Origin: Acidihalobacter ferrooxydans
GTDB taxonomy: Bacteria > Pseudomonadota > Gammaproteobacteria > DSM-5130 > Acidihalobacteraceae
Reading direction: 5' to 3'
NCBI RefSeq assembly: GCF_001975725.1
Contig: NZ_CP019434.1
Location: 248,001 to 312,000 of the forward strand
DNA: 64,000 nt
Positions 15,644-23,439 of the stretch are shown here, in pieces. The notes under the pieces are model-generated. The model was not told the DNA's origin. It worked only from the letters and a program-made list of their open reading frames with translations, and searched no databases. The translations under genes and the position numbers were made by a program. Numbering within the stretch: position 1 is the first letter of the stretch; each line of letters begins with the position of its first letter.

Positions 15644-16489
15644 TCAGGGGCGCGCCCGGTAACGGTTGATGAGGGCGCGGGTTTCGAGCGCGACCTGGCG
15701 CGCGGCAGCCGCGAAATCGTCGCGTTGGCTGGCATAGAGCACGGCGCGCGAGGAGTTGATGACCAGCCCGAGACCGTCGGGCCTTTGTCCGGCCTTGACC
15801 AATGCTTCCACGTCGCCGCCCTGCGCTCCGACGCCAGGCACCAGAAAGGGGATGTCGCCGGCGATTTTGCGGATTGCGGCCATTTGCTCGGGCCAGGTTG
15901 CGCCGACGACGAGCATGCAGTTGCCGTGGGTATTCCAGTGTCGGGCAACGGTCTGCGCGACCTTCTGGTAGAGCGGCATGCCGCCGACGTCGAGATCCTG
16001 AAAATCGGCTGCGCCGGGGTTGGATGTGCGACACAGCAGGACGACGCCGCGCTCGGCGTGCGCGGTGAACGGGGTCACCGAATCTGTGCCGAGGTAGGGG
16101 TTCACGGTGAGCGCGTCGGCGCCATAGCGCTCGAATGCCTCGGCAGCGTACATCGCCGCAGTGCTGCCGATGTCGCCGCGCTTGGAATCGAGGATCACTG
16201 GAATGTGCGGATAGTGCGCGTTGATGTAGGCAATGGTCTGCGCGAGCTGCGCCTCGGCGGATTCTGCGGCGAAGTAGGCAATCTGCGGCTTGTAGGCGCA
16301 GACGAGGTCATGCGTAGCGTCGATAATGGCTTTGTTGAATTCGAGAATCGCCTGCTTGCGATCCAGGTTGTGCAAAGGCTGCGGAAAGCGGGTGACGTCG
16401 GGGTCGAGACCGACGCAGAGCAGTGAATCGCTGGCGCGCCAGGCGTGGTTTAGTTTTTCGATGAAATTCAAGGTGAGAGCCTTATGCAT
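15644..16489 (-). CDS. pyrF: orotidine 5'-phosphate decarboxylase PyrF (type 2)
   Basis: A 281-residue enzyme that decarboxylates OMP to UMP, the last step of de novo pyrimidine synthesis. The active-site motif [11 protein letters not shown] lies at 100-110, with the family N-terminus LCVGLDPD at 24-31 and the phosphate-binding end [10 protein letters not shown] and [10 protein letters not shown]. The length fits type 2 PyrF (actinobacterial/proteobacterial, ~270-280 residues), longer than E. coli type 1. The start is ATG 16489. The lipoprotein gene follows closely downstream. Confidence 0.93.
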   Translation of the reverse strand: MHKALTLNFIEKLNHAWRASDSLLCVGLDPDVTRFPQPLHNLDRKQAILEFNKAIIDATHDLVCAYKPQIAYFAAESAEAQLAQTIAYINAHYPHIPVILDSKRGDIGSTAAMYAAEAFERYGADALTVNPYLGTDSVTPFTAHAERGVVLLCRTSNPGAADFQDLDVGGMPLYQKVAQTVARHWNTHGNCMLVVGATWPEQMAAIRKIAGDIPFLVPGVGAQGGDVEALVKAGQRPDGLGLVINSSRAVLYASQRDDFAAAARQVALETRALINRYRARP

Positions 16490-16549
16490 TTTCTGAGTTC
16501 AAAGCCGAGCGTAGCAGATCGCGGCCTATAGGATCGAGTGGCGGATGAC

Positions 16550-16636
16550 CCTCTTTGATTACGGGCGACTGAGAATATGTTGTGCATGGAATCATGAGGC
16601 TCGCGAGATCGGCAGACGTTGCGAAACATTCGGGTT
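16550..16636 (-). repeat. MITE-like repeat A1 (half copy, abuts IS)
   Basis: This matches one half of the family-A repeat: GGCTCGCGAGATCGGCAG and the end TTGCGAAACATTCGGG correspond to the same regions of A6 (56949-57108). It stops four bases before the left end of the IS110-family element; the other half is not found on the far side of the element, so either the insertion came with a deletion or A1 was already truncated. Confidence 0.65.
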
Positions 16637-16652
16637 GATATGTTTTGACCTG

Positions 16653-16998
16653 TCAAGCGGTGGGCATCACTACTGACGTTGCCTCATGGTGTTTTCCTGT
16701 TCATTTCGTCTGTTCCTGTGTCATGTCAAGCACCTTGGCTCAGGGCCTGTACGGCAGATTGCGACGGTGGATCATGCTGATATACGTGGATTGGTGACCA
16801 CCTGACTTCACTGCGTCGCGGAGCTGGCCTTTCTCTAACGTCAGGGATCATCGGCCGGGAGGCTCGTGTGAGATCGTCCCGTCATGGCCGATGCCGGTAT
16901 AACCCAAACAAGGATTCTCCACACCGGCCGGGCAGACCCTGAGTCAAGGCGCCTGTCGTGCATCCTCTACGGTAATGCGTGTGGCGTGCGCCACATGC
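16653..16998 (-). ncRNA. candidate bridge-RNA region of the IS110-family element
   Basis: This is 346 bases of non-coding DNA between the transposase stop and the left inverted repeat. In IS110-family elements the recombinase is guided by a structured bridge RNA, and in the IS1111 group it is encoded downstream of the recombinase, the position seen here. The stretch is rich in short complementary segments (for example CATCGGCC near 16850 and GGCCGATG near 16885). The exact RNA ends and its target- and donor-binding loops were not resolved by eye. Confidence 0.45.
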
Positions 16999-18183
16999 TC
17001 ATCGTGCCACCATGCCGTTCCCGGCCCCGAGGCGGGGCATCTCCTGGCGCACGATGTCCCAGATGAAGCCGGCCAGCTCACGGGCGATCGCCACGCACAC
17101 CCGTTTGACGTTCTTGCCCGCCTGGGTCAGGGTGCGGTAGCGGCCACAGAGTCTTTTCTGTGCCCGCCAGGCGATCTCCCGCGCCTCTGGCGTCGCCTTT
17201 TGCGCCTTGCGCTTGAGGTGCATCGTCTGACGCGCCGGGAACCGATAGCTCCAGGCACACTCCACCAGCATGCGGCGCGCATGGGCATTGCCGGTCAGGG
17301 TGATCGCGCCCTGGCGTCGTCGGCCGCCGCTGCTGTGTTCACTCGGCACCCGCCCCAGGTAGGCCATGAGCTGTTTGGGTGACTCGAAGCGGCTGATATC
17401 GCCAAGCTCCGCCAACAGCACGATGGCGGCCAGTGTGTCGATGCCGCGCAAGGCCACCAGCGCATCCACCACCGGGGCCAATGACCAGTTCGGCAGGGCC
17501 TGCATCAATTGGGCGGTAAGATCGGCCACGCGTCGAGAGGCGGCGTTGACCGCGTCGATGTACTCCTGCAGCACCACCTGCAGCCAGGGTTGTTCGAAGC
17601 GGATCGATGCCATCCAGTTGAAGTGGGTCGCCGTCCAGCGTGTCTTGCCCGTGGGCCAGTGATGCCCGTGGCGCAACAAAAATCCGTTGAGCTGCTGGCG
17701 TGCCTTGCGCTCCTGACCCTTCATGTCGTCCCGCGCCCGCGTCAGATCCCGCATCGCTTCCTGCTCGGCGTCCGGCACCCACACCGGGGGCGGTTCGCCA
17801 GCCCGTAACGGCCGCGCCAGCTTCAGCGCATCACGCCGGTCGGTCTTGACCCGCTCGCCCGCCTTCTTCGGAATCAGCGAAGGCGCCACCACCTGACAGT
17901 CATGCCCCGCCGCGACCAGCCGCCGATACAATCCGTAACCACACGGGCCGGCCTCATAGCAAAACTGCAACAAGGCGCCCTCGAACTCGGCGCTCAGGCG
18001 ATCCAGCCATCGGCTCACCTTCTTCGGCTCATGGGCGATCTCTCCCCGGTACAGGGGTTCATCGCGCCCTGGCAGGGCGACCGCCACCGCAATCGTGTCC
18101 TTGTGAACGTCCAGTCCGACGTAGGCGGCATATCGCTCCGTCACGATCGGTGCCGAAGTCTGGTTTGCGCTATCCTCTTTCAT
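16999..18183 (-). CDS. IS110-family transposase (DEDD recombinase)
   Basis: A 394-residue recombinase. The N-terminal DEDD (RuvC-like) domain begins YVGLDVHKDTIAVAV (D25) and contains KTDRRDALKLARPL. The C-terminal Transposase_20 domain has LRGIDTLAAIVLLAELGDI, then LGRVPSEHSSGGRRRQGAIT with the conserved serine region and GNAHARRMLVECAW. The length matches intact members. It starts at ATG 18183. It acts with a bridge RNA to join donor and target DNA; that RNA probably lies in the 346 bases downstream. Confidence 0.92.
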   Translation of the reverse strand: MKEDSANQTSAPIVTERYAAYVGLDVHKDTIAVAVALPGRDEPLYRGEIAHEPKKVSRWLDRLSAEFEGALLQFCYEAGPCGYGLYRRLVAAGHDCQVVAPSLIPKKAGERVKTDRRDALKLARPLRAGEPPPVWVPDAEQEAMRDLTRARDDMKGQERKARQQLNGFLLRHGHHWPTGKTRWTATHFNWMASIRFEQPWLQVVLQEYIDAVNAASRRVADLTAQLMQALPNWSLAPVVDALVALRGIDTLAAIVLLAELGDISRFESPKQLMAYLGRVPSEHSSGGRRRQGAITLTGNAHARRMLVECAWSYRFPARQTMHLKRKAQKATPEAREIAWRAQKRLCGRYRTLTQAGKNVKRVCVAIARELAGFIWDIVRQEMPRLGAGNGMVAR

Positions 18184-18286
18184 GACCTGTCCTCCTCAAT
18201 GTGGCTCTGTGGCGGGAGTGATTTCCCAACCCACCCCAACATAACCCACGTGCGTTGAGGTTGGGCAGGTCAAAACATCATGTCTA

Positions 18287-18371
18287 ACAGCTGTTGAAGC
18301 TCTGCTCATGCGGCGCGACAGGGTGTCACAATCGGGCGCTTGTGCTCATTTTGGGTCTGGGCTGTTTGGGG
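18287..18371 (+). repeat. repeat D1
   Basis: About 55 bases at its core (18302-18357) match D2 closely: CTCATGCGGCGCGACAGG, then CAATCGG and CTTGTGCTCATTTT. It is preceded by AGCTGTTGAAG and followed by GGCTGTTTGG, similar to the ends of D2. D1 and D2 flank the zinc-ribbon gene as direct repeats. Confidence 0.65.
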
Positions 18372-18469
18372 TGTGGAACGTCGCGGCCCGGACAGCGCAG
18401 GGATAATGCATAATTCGGGTTGGGGTGTGTCTGCAAGGGCGGGGCAAGAGCGCAAGGAATGCGAGCAGT

Positions 18470-18757
18470 ATGTGGAAAGCAATTCGTCGACAAATGGAAC
18501 TCGAACGTCACCGTTGCCAGAGCTGCGGGATGCCGTTGCGTTTCGACCCGCAGGGCGGCGGGAGCGAGGCGGACGGGACACGCAGTCCGCACTGGTGCAG
18601 CTTCTGTTATGCCGAAGGCGCTTTGCGGGAGCCGGGCTTGAGTCTGTCCGAGATGCAGGCCCGGGTGGACGGTCTGTTGCGCAAGCGCAAGGCCGGGAAA
18701 TTCGCGCGTCTGTACATGCGGCTGCGCTTGCGGACCTTGCGCCGCTGGCGTCGTTAA
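18470..18757 (+). CDS. putative zinc-ribbon protein
   Basis: A 95-residue protein with two CxxC knuckles, CQSC (16-19) and CSFC (43-46), joined by a segment with GGGSEADGTRSPHW. This matches the small putative zinc-ribbon family (zf-ribbon_2 type). A basic, arginine-rich C-terminus (LLRKRKAGKFARLYMRLRLR) suggests nucleic-acid contact. The ATG at 18470 has AAGGA at long spacing; ATG 18494 is an alternative. The gene is bracketed by the D1 and D2 repeats. No function is established. Confidence 0.65.
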   Translation: MWKAIRRQMELERHRCQSCGMPLRFDPQGGGSEADGTRSPHWCSFCYAEGALREPGLSLSEMQARVDGLLRKRKAGKFARLYMRLRLRTLRRWRR

Positions 18758-18760
18758 CAT

Positions 18761-18891
18761 GGCTGTTGTTGTCTACTCATGCGGCACGCCAGAGCGTCAA
18801 AATCGGCTCTTGTGCTCATTTATGCTCTGTAAACGGCGCTTTTTCGCCCGACAATCCTTCTCTCGCGCTCGCCTGAGCGACAACAACAGCC
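18761..18891 (+). repeat. repeat D2, MITE-like with 11-bp inverted ends
   Basis: GGCTGTTGTTG (18761-18771) and CAACAACAGCC (18881-18891) are perfect inverted repeats enclosing 131 bp in total. Inside is the D core (18772-18828) shared with D1. It ends 25 bases before the DgkA-like start. Confidence 0.65.
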
Positions 18892-18915
18892 TTGTTCACA
18901 GCCATCGGCTCCGGG

Positions 18916-19272
18916 ATGTCCAAGAACCGTCCGTTCACGGATAAGTTGCGTTTCGCGCTGGCAGGCTGGCGACACGCGTGGCGTTCGGAAGTCAACTTCC
19001 GCCGTCAGGTCTGGATCGGCGGCGCGGCGGTACTGGTAGTGATCGCGGTGCGCGCGCCGTTGGTGTGGCTGGCGCTGACGGTTTTGTGTATCGGCATGGT
19101 CTGGGCGCTGGAATTGGCGAACACGGCAGTCGAGGAATTGGTCGATCTGGTATCCCCCGAGCGGCGGGTGGTGGCCGGGAAAATCAAGGACCTGATGGCA
19201 GGTGCGGTGCTGTTCGCCGCTCTGGCAAGTTTGGTGGTTGGGGTTTGTGCGCTGTGGGTTGCGCTGGGTTGA
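18916..19272 (+). CDS. diacylglycerol kinase family protein (first of two paralogues)
   Basis: A 118-residue inner-membrane protein with three hydrophobic segments. The catalytic motif ELANTAVEELVDLV and KIKDLMAGAVL keeps the glutamate, asparagine, second glutamate and KD pair of DgkA-type kinases. It is clearly diverged from the second copy at 34692-35066, which is the better match to E. coli DgkA. The substrate may be diacylglycerol or undecaprenol; in LPS- or glycan-rich settings the latter is plausible. ATG 18916 was preferred over the TTG at 18892; neither has a good ribosome site. Confidence 0.8.
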   Translation: MSKNRPFTDKLRFALAGWRHAWRSEVNFRRQVWIGGAAVLVVIAVRAPLVWLALTVLCIGMVWALELANTAVEELVDLVSPERRVVAGKIKDLMAGAVLFAALASLVVGVCALWVALG

Positions 19273-19394
19273 CCCGGATTTGGCCGCTTTCCGATGTGGC
19301 GTCGTCGGCGGGTGCATTGATGAGTCTGAGGTTTTCGTCTTTTGTGGCATTTTGTGGCAAATGCAGGCGCTGGCGAACGCTGCGATGACAGCAA

Positions 19395-19553
19395 ACCCGG
19401 ATATTTCATGACTACCGCTGATCTCGCGGGCCTCATGATTCTACGAGGGGCGTTCCCCGGTCGACCGTATGCAGCGCGATACGCCGCTGCTTCAGAGATG
19501 CCTTGTGCAACCCCTATCCGGCGCGATATCGGCGCGCATTCATGAATCATCCG
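19395..19553 (+). repeat. MITE-like repeat A2
   Basis: The left end CCCGGATATTTCATGAC and right end CATGAATCATCCG are imperfect inverted repeats. The interior (CTGATCTCGCGGGCCTCATG, GATACGCCGCTGCTTCAG, CCCCTATCCGGCGCGATATC) aligns with A5 (43237-43392) in the same orientation. It fills much of the 398-base gap between dgkA-like and lpxH-like genes; I see nothing else there apart from the sequence flanking it. Confidence 0.75.
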
Positions 19554-19670
19554 CGCATGGGCCTGCTCGCCCTGGACGATGGGTGCGGCACGATGGCTGC
19601 CGGGAAGCAGCCGGTGGTGTTCCATGTGCCGATCCGGGTGACGGGGTGGATCAGGTGGCTGATCAGATGA

Positions 19671-20498
19671 TCAGATCGGGGAGTTGGCGGCCACGATGGA
19701 TTTGCGTGCGGCCTCGTCGGAGGTCTGTGGCGCCGTGGCGGGCCAGCGCAACAGTTCGAGGCGGCCATCGTGGTGCTCCACGAGTGCGGTGCGGCTTTCC
19801 ACCCAGTCGCCGTCGTTGCAGTAGAGGATGTCGTGGAAGCGGCTGATTTCGGCATGATGGCTGTGGCCGCAGACGATGCCGTGCGCCCGCGCTTCGGCGC
19901 AGGTCTGGGCGACGCGTTTCTCGAAACCGCTGAGCAGATGCACGATCTGCTTGACACGATATTTGGCGGTGGCAGACAGCGTGCGCGGTTGTAGCCCGTC
20001 GGCGGGCGGGGCGCGCTTTTTGCCTGACGGGCGTTTGTTCAGCGCGCGGAGCCAGTCGTAGAGTACGTCGCCGATATGCGCCAGCCAGGGCATTTTGTGA
20101 ATGATGGTGTCGAATTCGTCGCCGTGCATGATCAGCAGGCGGCGGCCATCGGCCGTCACGTGAATAGCGCGTTGCTCGATCATGACCTGGCCGAAGCGCT
20201 GCCCCGAGTAGGTGCGCATGGCGTGGTCGTGATTGCCGGGGATGTAGGTGACGGTCACGCCATCGGCGGCCCGGCCGAGGACGTAGCGCACGACTTCCAT
20301 GTGTTCGCGCGGCCAGTGCGGATGGCGGCGCAGCGCCCAAAGGTCGATGATGTCGCCGACCAGATAGATGCGCTCGACTTCAGTTTGGCGCAGGAAGCGC
20401 AGCAGGTCTTCGGCTTGGGCGCCGCTGCTGCCGAGATGCAGATCGGAAATCCACAGTGTTCGGTAACCGTTCGGCGTTTTGGCTTGCGTCGTTTCCAT
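19671..20498 (-). CDS. LpxH-like metallophosphoesterase (UDP-2,3-diacylglucosamine diphosphatase family)
   Basis: A 275-residue calcineurin-type phosphoesterase with the metal-binding set DLHLGS, GDIIDLW, GNHD, HGDEFD and GHSHHAE in order. The C-terminus and overall length fit the COG2908 group of UDP-2,3-diacylglucosamine pyrophosphatase-like proteins. They act in lipid A synthesis or, for the longer paralogues, on unknown substrates. ATG 20498 (METTQAK) was chosen; an upstream ATG at 20522 is possible. It stands alone, followed by repeat A2. I do not assign lpxH because this is the longer, less characterised branch. Confidence 0.8.
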   Translation of the reverse strand: METTQAKTPNGYRTLWISDLHLGSSGAQAEDLLRFLRQTEVERIYLVGDIIDLWALRRHPHWPREHMEVVRYVLGRAADGVTVTYIPGNHDHAMRTYSGQRFGQVMIEQRAIHVTADGRRLLIMHGDEFDTIIHKMPWLAHIGDVLYDWLRALNKRPSGKKRAPPADGLQPRTLSATAKYRVKQIVHLLSGFEKRVAQTCAEARAHGIVCGHSHHAEISRFHDILYCNDGDWVESRTALVEHHDGRLELLRWPATAPQTSDEAARKSIVAANSPI

Positions 20499-20683
20499 GC
20501 GCTGTCCCCGGCGTGCGGTCACGCCGATCTGTGGTAATACGCGTTTGCTGCGTATTGTGAGTATACGCCGTTGACCGGGCTGGGGCGTCTTACCACTTAT
20601 TCATGCCAAGGCGCCGCGCAGAGGGTTTCACAGCGGCGAGCATTCGTCAAATGCACCCGGAGCGTTCCCTGGGCGGGTGACGA

Positions 20684-20715
20684 TGAATCATTGAATCCGT
20701 TGTGCGTTCAATGAT
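20684..20715 (-). terminator. hairpin downstream of the glycosyltransferase fusion
   Basis: TCATTGAA and TTCAATGA pair around an 11-base loop, about 40 bases beyond the stop of the GT fusion gene (20752) on the minus strand. There is no clear T-run, so this is only a candidate terminator. Confidence 0.4.
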
Positions 20716-20751
20716 CAGGGATTGGCTTCTCGGTGGGTGGTCTGTCCGGAT

Positions 20752-23436
20752 TCAACGCGTTGCCACGTTGAAGGCCGGAGGATTGAGTACGCCAGCGAAG
20801 GCGTAATAGGTGTCGCGCACAACGCCGAGACGGGTCACATGGAAGACGCCAAGATAGCGGGGCGTGCCGACGAAGAGCTGGCTCAGGTTGTCCGGATGCC
20901 GGCTGTTGACGATGTACAGGCCATAGGTGCCGGGTTTGGGCTCATGTTCCCAGGCAAGGTAAGCGCTGCCGGAGCCGACTTCGAAGGGGTCGTATGTCGT
21001 CGGGTGGCCGGGCATGTTGAACGCGAGCACGCTTGCCACCTTGTAATTCGAGCAGACAATCCAGGGCGACTGGCCGGCATGGGTGTTCGCCGTGCGCAGC
21101 CCTTCCACCCAGTTGGCCAGCGGCGTGTAGTCGAAGGGGAATGTGCGCGGGTAGTTTTTGTAGGCAATGAGCGGGTGTGCGGTTCCGATCTGCACGTATA
21201 GGGAGATGGCGACGGCGAAGGCGACGGCGAACTTGCCGAGCCAGCGCAGCCAACGTCGGGGATGGGTCATGATCGCCGCCAGCGGTCCTCCGGCCATGAC
21301 GAATGCGGTGGCATAGGCCGGCGCGGTCCAGTTTGGCTGGCTGCCGGCCAACAGGCTCGCGCCGCCGAACAGGCCGAAGGTGATCAGCGCTGGCCACAAC
21401 AGAAAAGGACGTATCTCGCCGGGGGACAGAACGCCTGTTGTGGGCAGCTCGGCCTGAGACGGGCGTCGGCGCCACACCTGGACGATTCCGATGATGATGA
21501 TAATCAGAAATATCGGTGTGATGACGGCTGCCTGGCCGGCGAGATAGGACAGCAGCGAAGACAGGCCGCCATGCAGGCGGTCGTCGCCGGCTGCTTTGCC
21601 AAAGCCCTGGCGCAGATGAAACGCGATCGAGTTGTGGTGTGTGAACTCCCAGATCCACATCGGGGTGGTGACGAGGCCGGCAACGGCGAGGGCCAGCCAG
21701 GGGTGCGGCGTGCGCAGGCTGTGCCGGCCGCGCGGCGTGCTCAGCAGCGCGAACAGCAAAGAGAGGTAGAGCAAGACCATGGGCAGTTTGCTCATCAGGC
21801 CGAGGCCGGCGAACAGCCCCATCAGGAGCCAGTCGAGCAATCGCTCGCGCTCCAGCGCGCGAAAGGTCAGCAACAGCGTCGCGGTCCAGAAAAACAGCAG
21901 CGGAACGTCTGGGTTGGCGATCACGCCGCCGACCGCAAACAGCGGTGTGGTGACTACGAGCACCAGTGCCCAGAGTCCGGCGCGCGGGTCGCGCCAATAG
22001 GCGATGGCCAGGCGATACACCAGCCAGCCGATGGCCACGCCCATGATGCCGGACAGCAGGCGTACGCCGAGCGGCGTGGTGCCGAGCAGGCGGGTGCCGG
22101 CGGCAATCAGATAGGCGATCATCGGCGGATGGTCGTAAAAGTTCCAGGCCAGATGACGCGACCACTGCCAGTAGTAGGTTTCGTCGAAGCTGAGTGGAAT
22201 CTGGGCAGCAAAGACGATGCGCACAATGCCCGCGGTGATCAGGAGGATCACGACCCAGCTGCGACTGACGAATTCCGCCGGTTGCGGCAGGTTGCCGCCG
22301 GTGTCGGCGCCGACGGCCGGAAACGCCCAGCGGCGACTGCCCCAGAAGTTCCACACGCTGGCCACGACCACGCCGCAGATCAATGCGATCTGTTCGATGG
22401 ACACGGTGTGTACCAGCGCGCTCCATGCGGCCGGCCCGGACGCAACGGGCAGGTGAATGACGGATTCGAAAATCAGGCTGCGCATGATGAAGCCCACCAG
22501 GCTGACGGCGATAAAAACGCTCATGCTTGCATGCGCGCGACGTTCGCGAAAGGTCCATGCGGCATTGAGCGAGAAATTGACTCGCGCGGCGACCAGAAAA
22601 GACAGGGTCTGCGCGAAAAAGCCCCCCAGTGAAGGGCCGAATTCTTTGAGCCCCAGGTACCAGTAGGCAAGGCCGAAGGCGAGGGAGTCGATGGCCATGC
22701 CGAGCAGGCCGACGAAACCGAATTGCAGGTATCCGATCAGGCGGGGATAGCGCGCGCGGTAGAGGCCCGCCAACTGCACCAGATAGGCGAGCATGATCGC
22801 ACCGCCCAGTTTGCTGGCGCCGCGGGTGCGGTCGTGAAAGGTGAAGGGGACTTCGACCACGCGCCGGCCTGGCAGGCGCGCGAACAGTTCGAGTCCGATC
22901 TTGTAGCCGCGGGGTACGTAGTGCAAGTCATCGAGGCAGTCGCGGCGCAGGGCAAAGAAGCCGGAGGTGATGTCTTTGACCGGGCTGAGCGGGCGGGCCA
23001 GCAGGCCGGCGCCGCGCGAGACGATGCGGCGCAGTAGCGGCCAGCCCGCAGTGCCGCCACCGGCAACGTAGCGACTGCCGACGGCGACATCGGCGCCCGC
23101 GTGGATCGCGGCGAGCAGGTCGGGCAGGAGTTCGGGCGGGTGAGAGAGGTCGGCGTCCATGACCGCCAGCACATCGCCGCGGGCCTGCTCGAACCCAGCG
23201 GCGACCGCTTTGGCCAGGCCCTTGTCGCGCTTGCGTACGATGACCCGGACACAGTCGGTGGCGGCGTGCTCGGCAGCGGCCTGGCGCATGGCGGCGGCAG
23301 TGCCGTCGGGTGAATCGTCATCGACAATGAGCAGTTCGGCCGGCTCGTCGAGGCTGGCGAAGGCGGCGAGTACGCGCCGGATGAGCTCGGGTGCGTTGTC
23401 GCGCTCGTTGAACGTGGGGACAATGACTGACAGCAT
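20752..23436 (-). CDS. three-domain GT2 - GtrA - GT39/ArnT-like membrane glycosyltransferase
   Basis: An 894-residue fusion. Residues 1-230: a dolichol-phosphate-mannose-synthase-like GT2 domain (VDDDSPDG 38-45, DADLSHP 94-100). Residues 236-370: a GtrA domain with four hydrophobic helices, proposed to flip polyprenyl-phosphate sugar. Residues 395-894: a PMT/ArnT-type GT-C transferase with the acidic FDETYYWQW (417-425) and YDHPPMIAYL, many TM helices and a periplasmic C-terminus. One chain could thus load a sugar onto polyprenyl phosphate, flip it and transfer it outside, perhaps to lipid A. The sugar and acceptor are unknown. clcA precedes it with a 3-base gap. Confidence 0.88.
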   Translation of the reverse strand: MLSVIVPTFNERDNAPELIRRVLAAFASLDEPAELLIVDDDSPDGTAAAMRQAAAEHAATDCVRVIVRKRDKGLAKAVAAGFEQARGDVLAVMDADLSHPPELLPDLLAAIHAGADVAVGSRYVAGGGTAGWPLLRRIVSRGAGLLARPLSPVKDITSGFFALRRDCLDDLHYVPRGYKIGLELFARLPGRRVVEVPFTFHDRTRGASKLGGAIMLAYLVQLAGLYRARYPRLIGYLQFGFVGLLGMAIDSLAFGLAYWYLGLKEFGPSLGGFFAQTLSFLVAARVNFSLNAAWTFRERRAHASMSVFIAVSLVGFIMRSLIFESVIHLPVASGPAAWSALVHTVSIEQIALICGVVVASVWNFWGSRRWAFPAVGADTGGNLPQPAEFVSRSWVVILLITAGIVRIVFAAQIPLSFDETYYWQWSRHLAWNFYDHPPMIAYLIAAGTRLLGTTPLGVRLLSGIMGVAIGWLVYRLAIAYWRDPRAGLWALVLVVTTPLFAVGGVIANPDVPLLFFWTATLLLTFRALERERLLDWLLMGLFAGLGLMSKLPMVLLYLSLLFALLSTPRGRHSLRTPHPWLALAVAGLVTTPMWIWEFTHHNSIAFHLRQGFGKAAGDDRLHGGLSSLLSYLAGQAAVITPIFLIIIIIGIVQVWRRRPSQAELPTTGVLSPGEIRPFLLWPALITFGLFGGASLLAGSQPNWTAPAYATAFVMAGGPLAAIMTHPRRWLRWLGKFAVAFAVAISLYVQIGTAHPLIAYKNYPRTFPFDYTPLANWVEGLRTANTHAGQSPWIVCSNYKVASVLAFNMPGHPTTYDPFEVGSGSAYLAWEHEPKPGTYGLYIVNSRHPDNLSQLFVGTPRYLGVFHVTRLGVVRDTYYAFAGVLNPPAFNVATR

Positions 23437-23439
23437 GGA

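Larger units (their letters stand above)
16641..18277 (-). mobile_element. IS110-family (IS1111-like) insertion sequence
   Basis: A full-length IS110-type transposase gene is flanked by 12-bp inverted repeats TGTTTTGACCTG (16641-16652) and CAGGTCAAAACA (18266-18277). Subterminal inverted repeats of this size are typical of the IS1111 group, so the true ends probably extend a few bases further. There is no obvious target duplication, as usual for the family. A long non-coding stretch lies 3' of the transposase. The element sits against repeat A1 on one side and repeat D1 on the other. Confidence 0.85.

Noticed and set aside
21262-22632. 456-codon plus-strand frame antisense to the glycosyltransferase
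   Set aside because: It lies wholly opposite a clear multi-domain gene and has the Gln/Arg/Gly-rich composition of GC-rich shadow frames, with no family resemblance.
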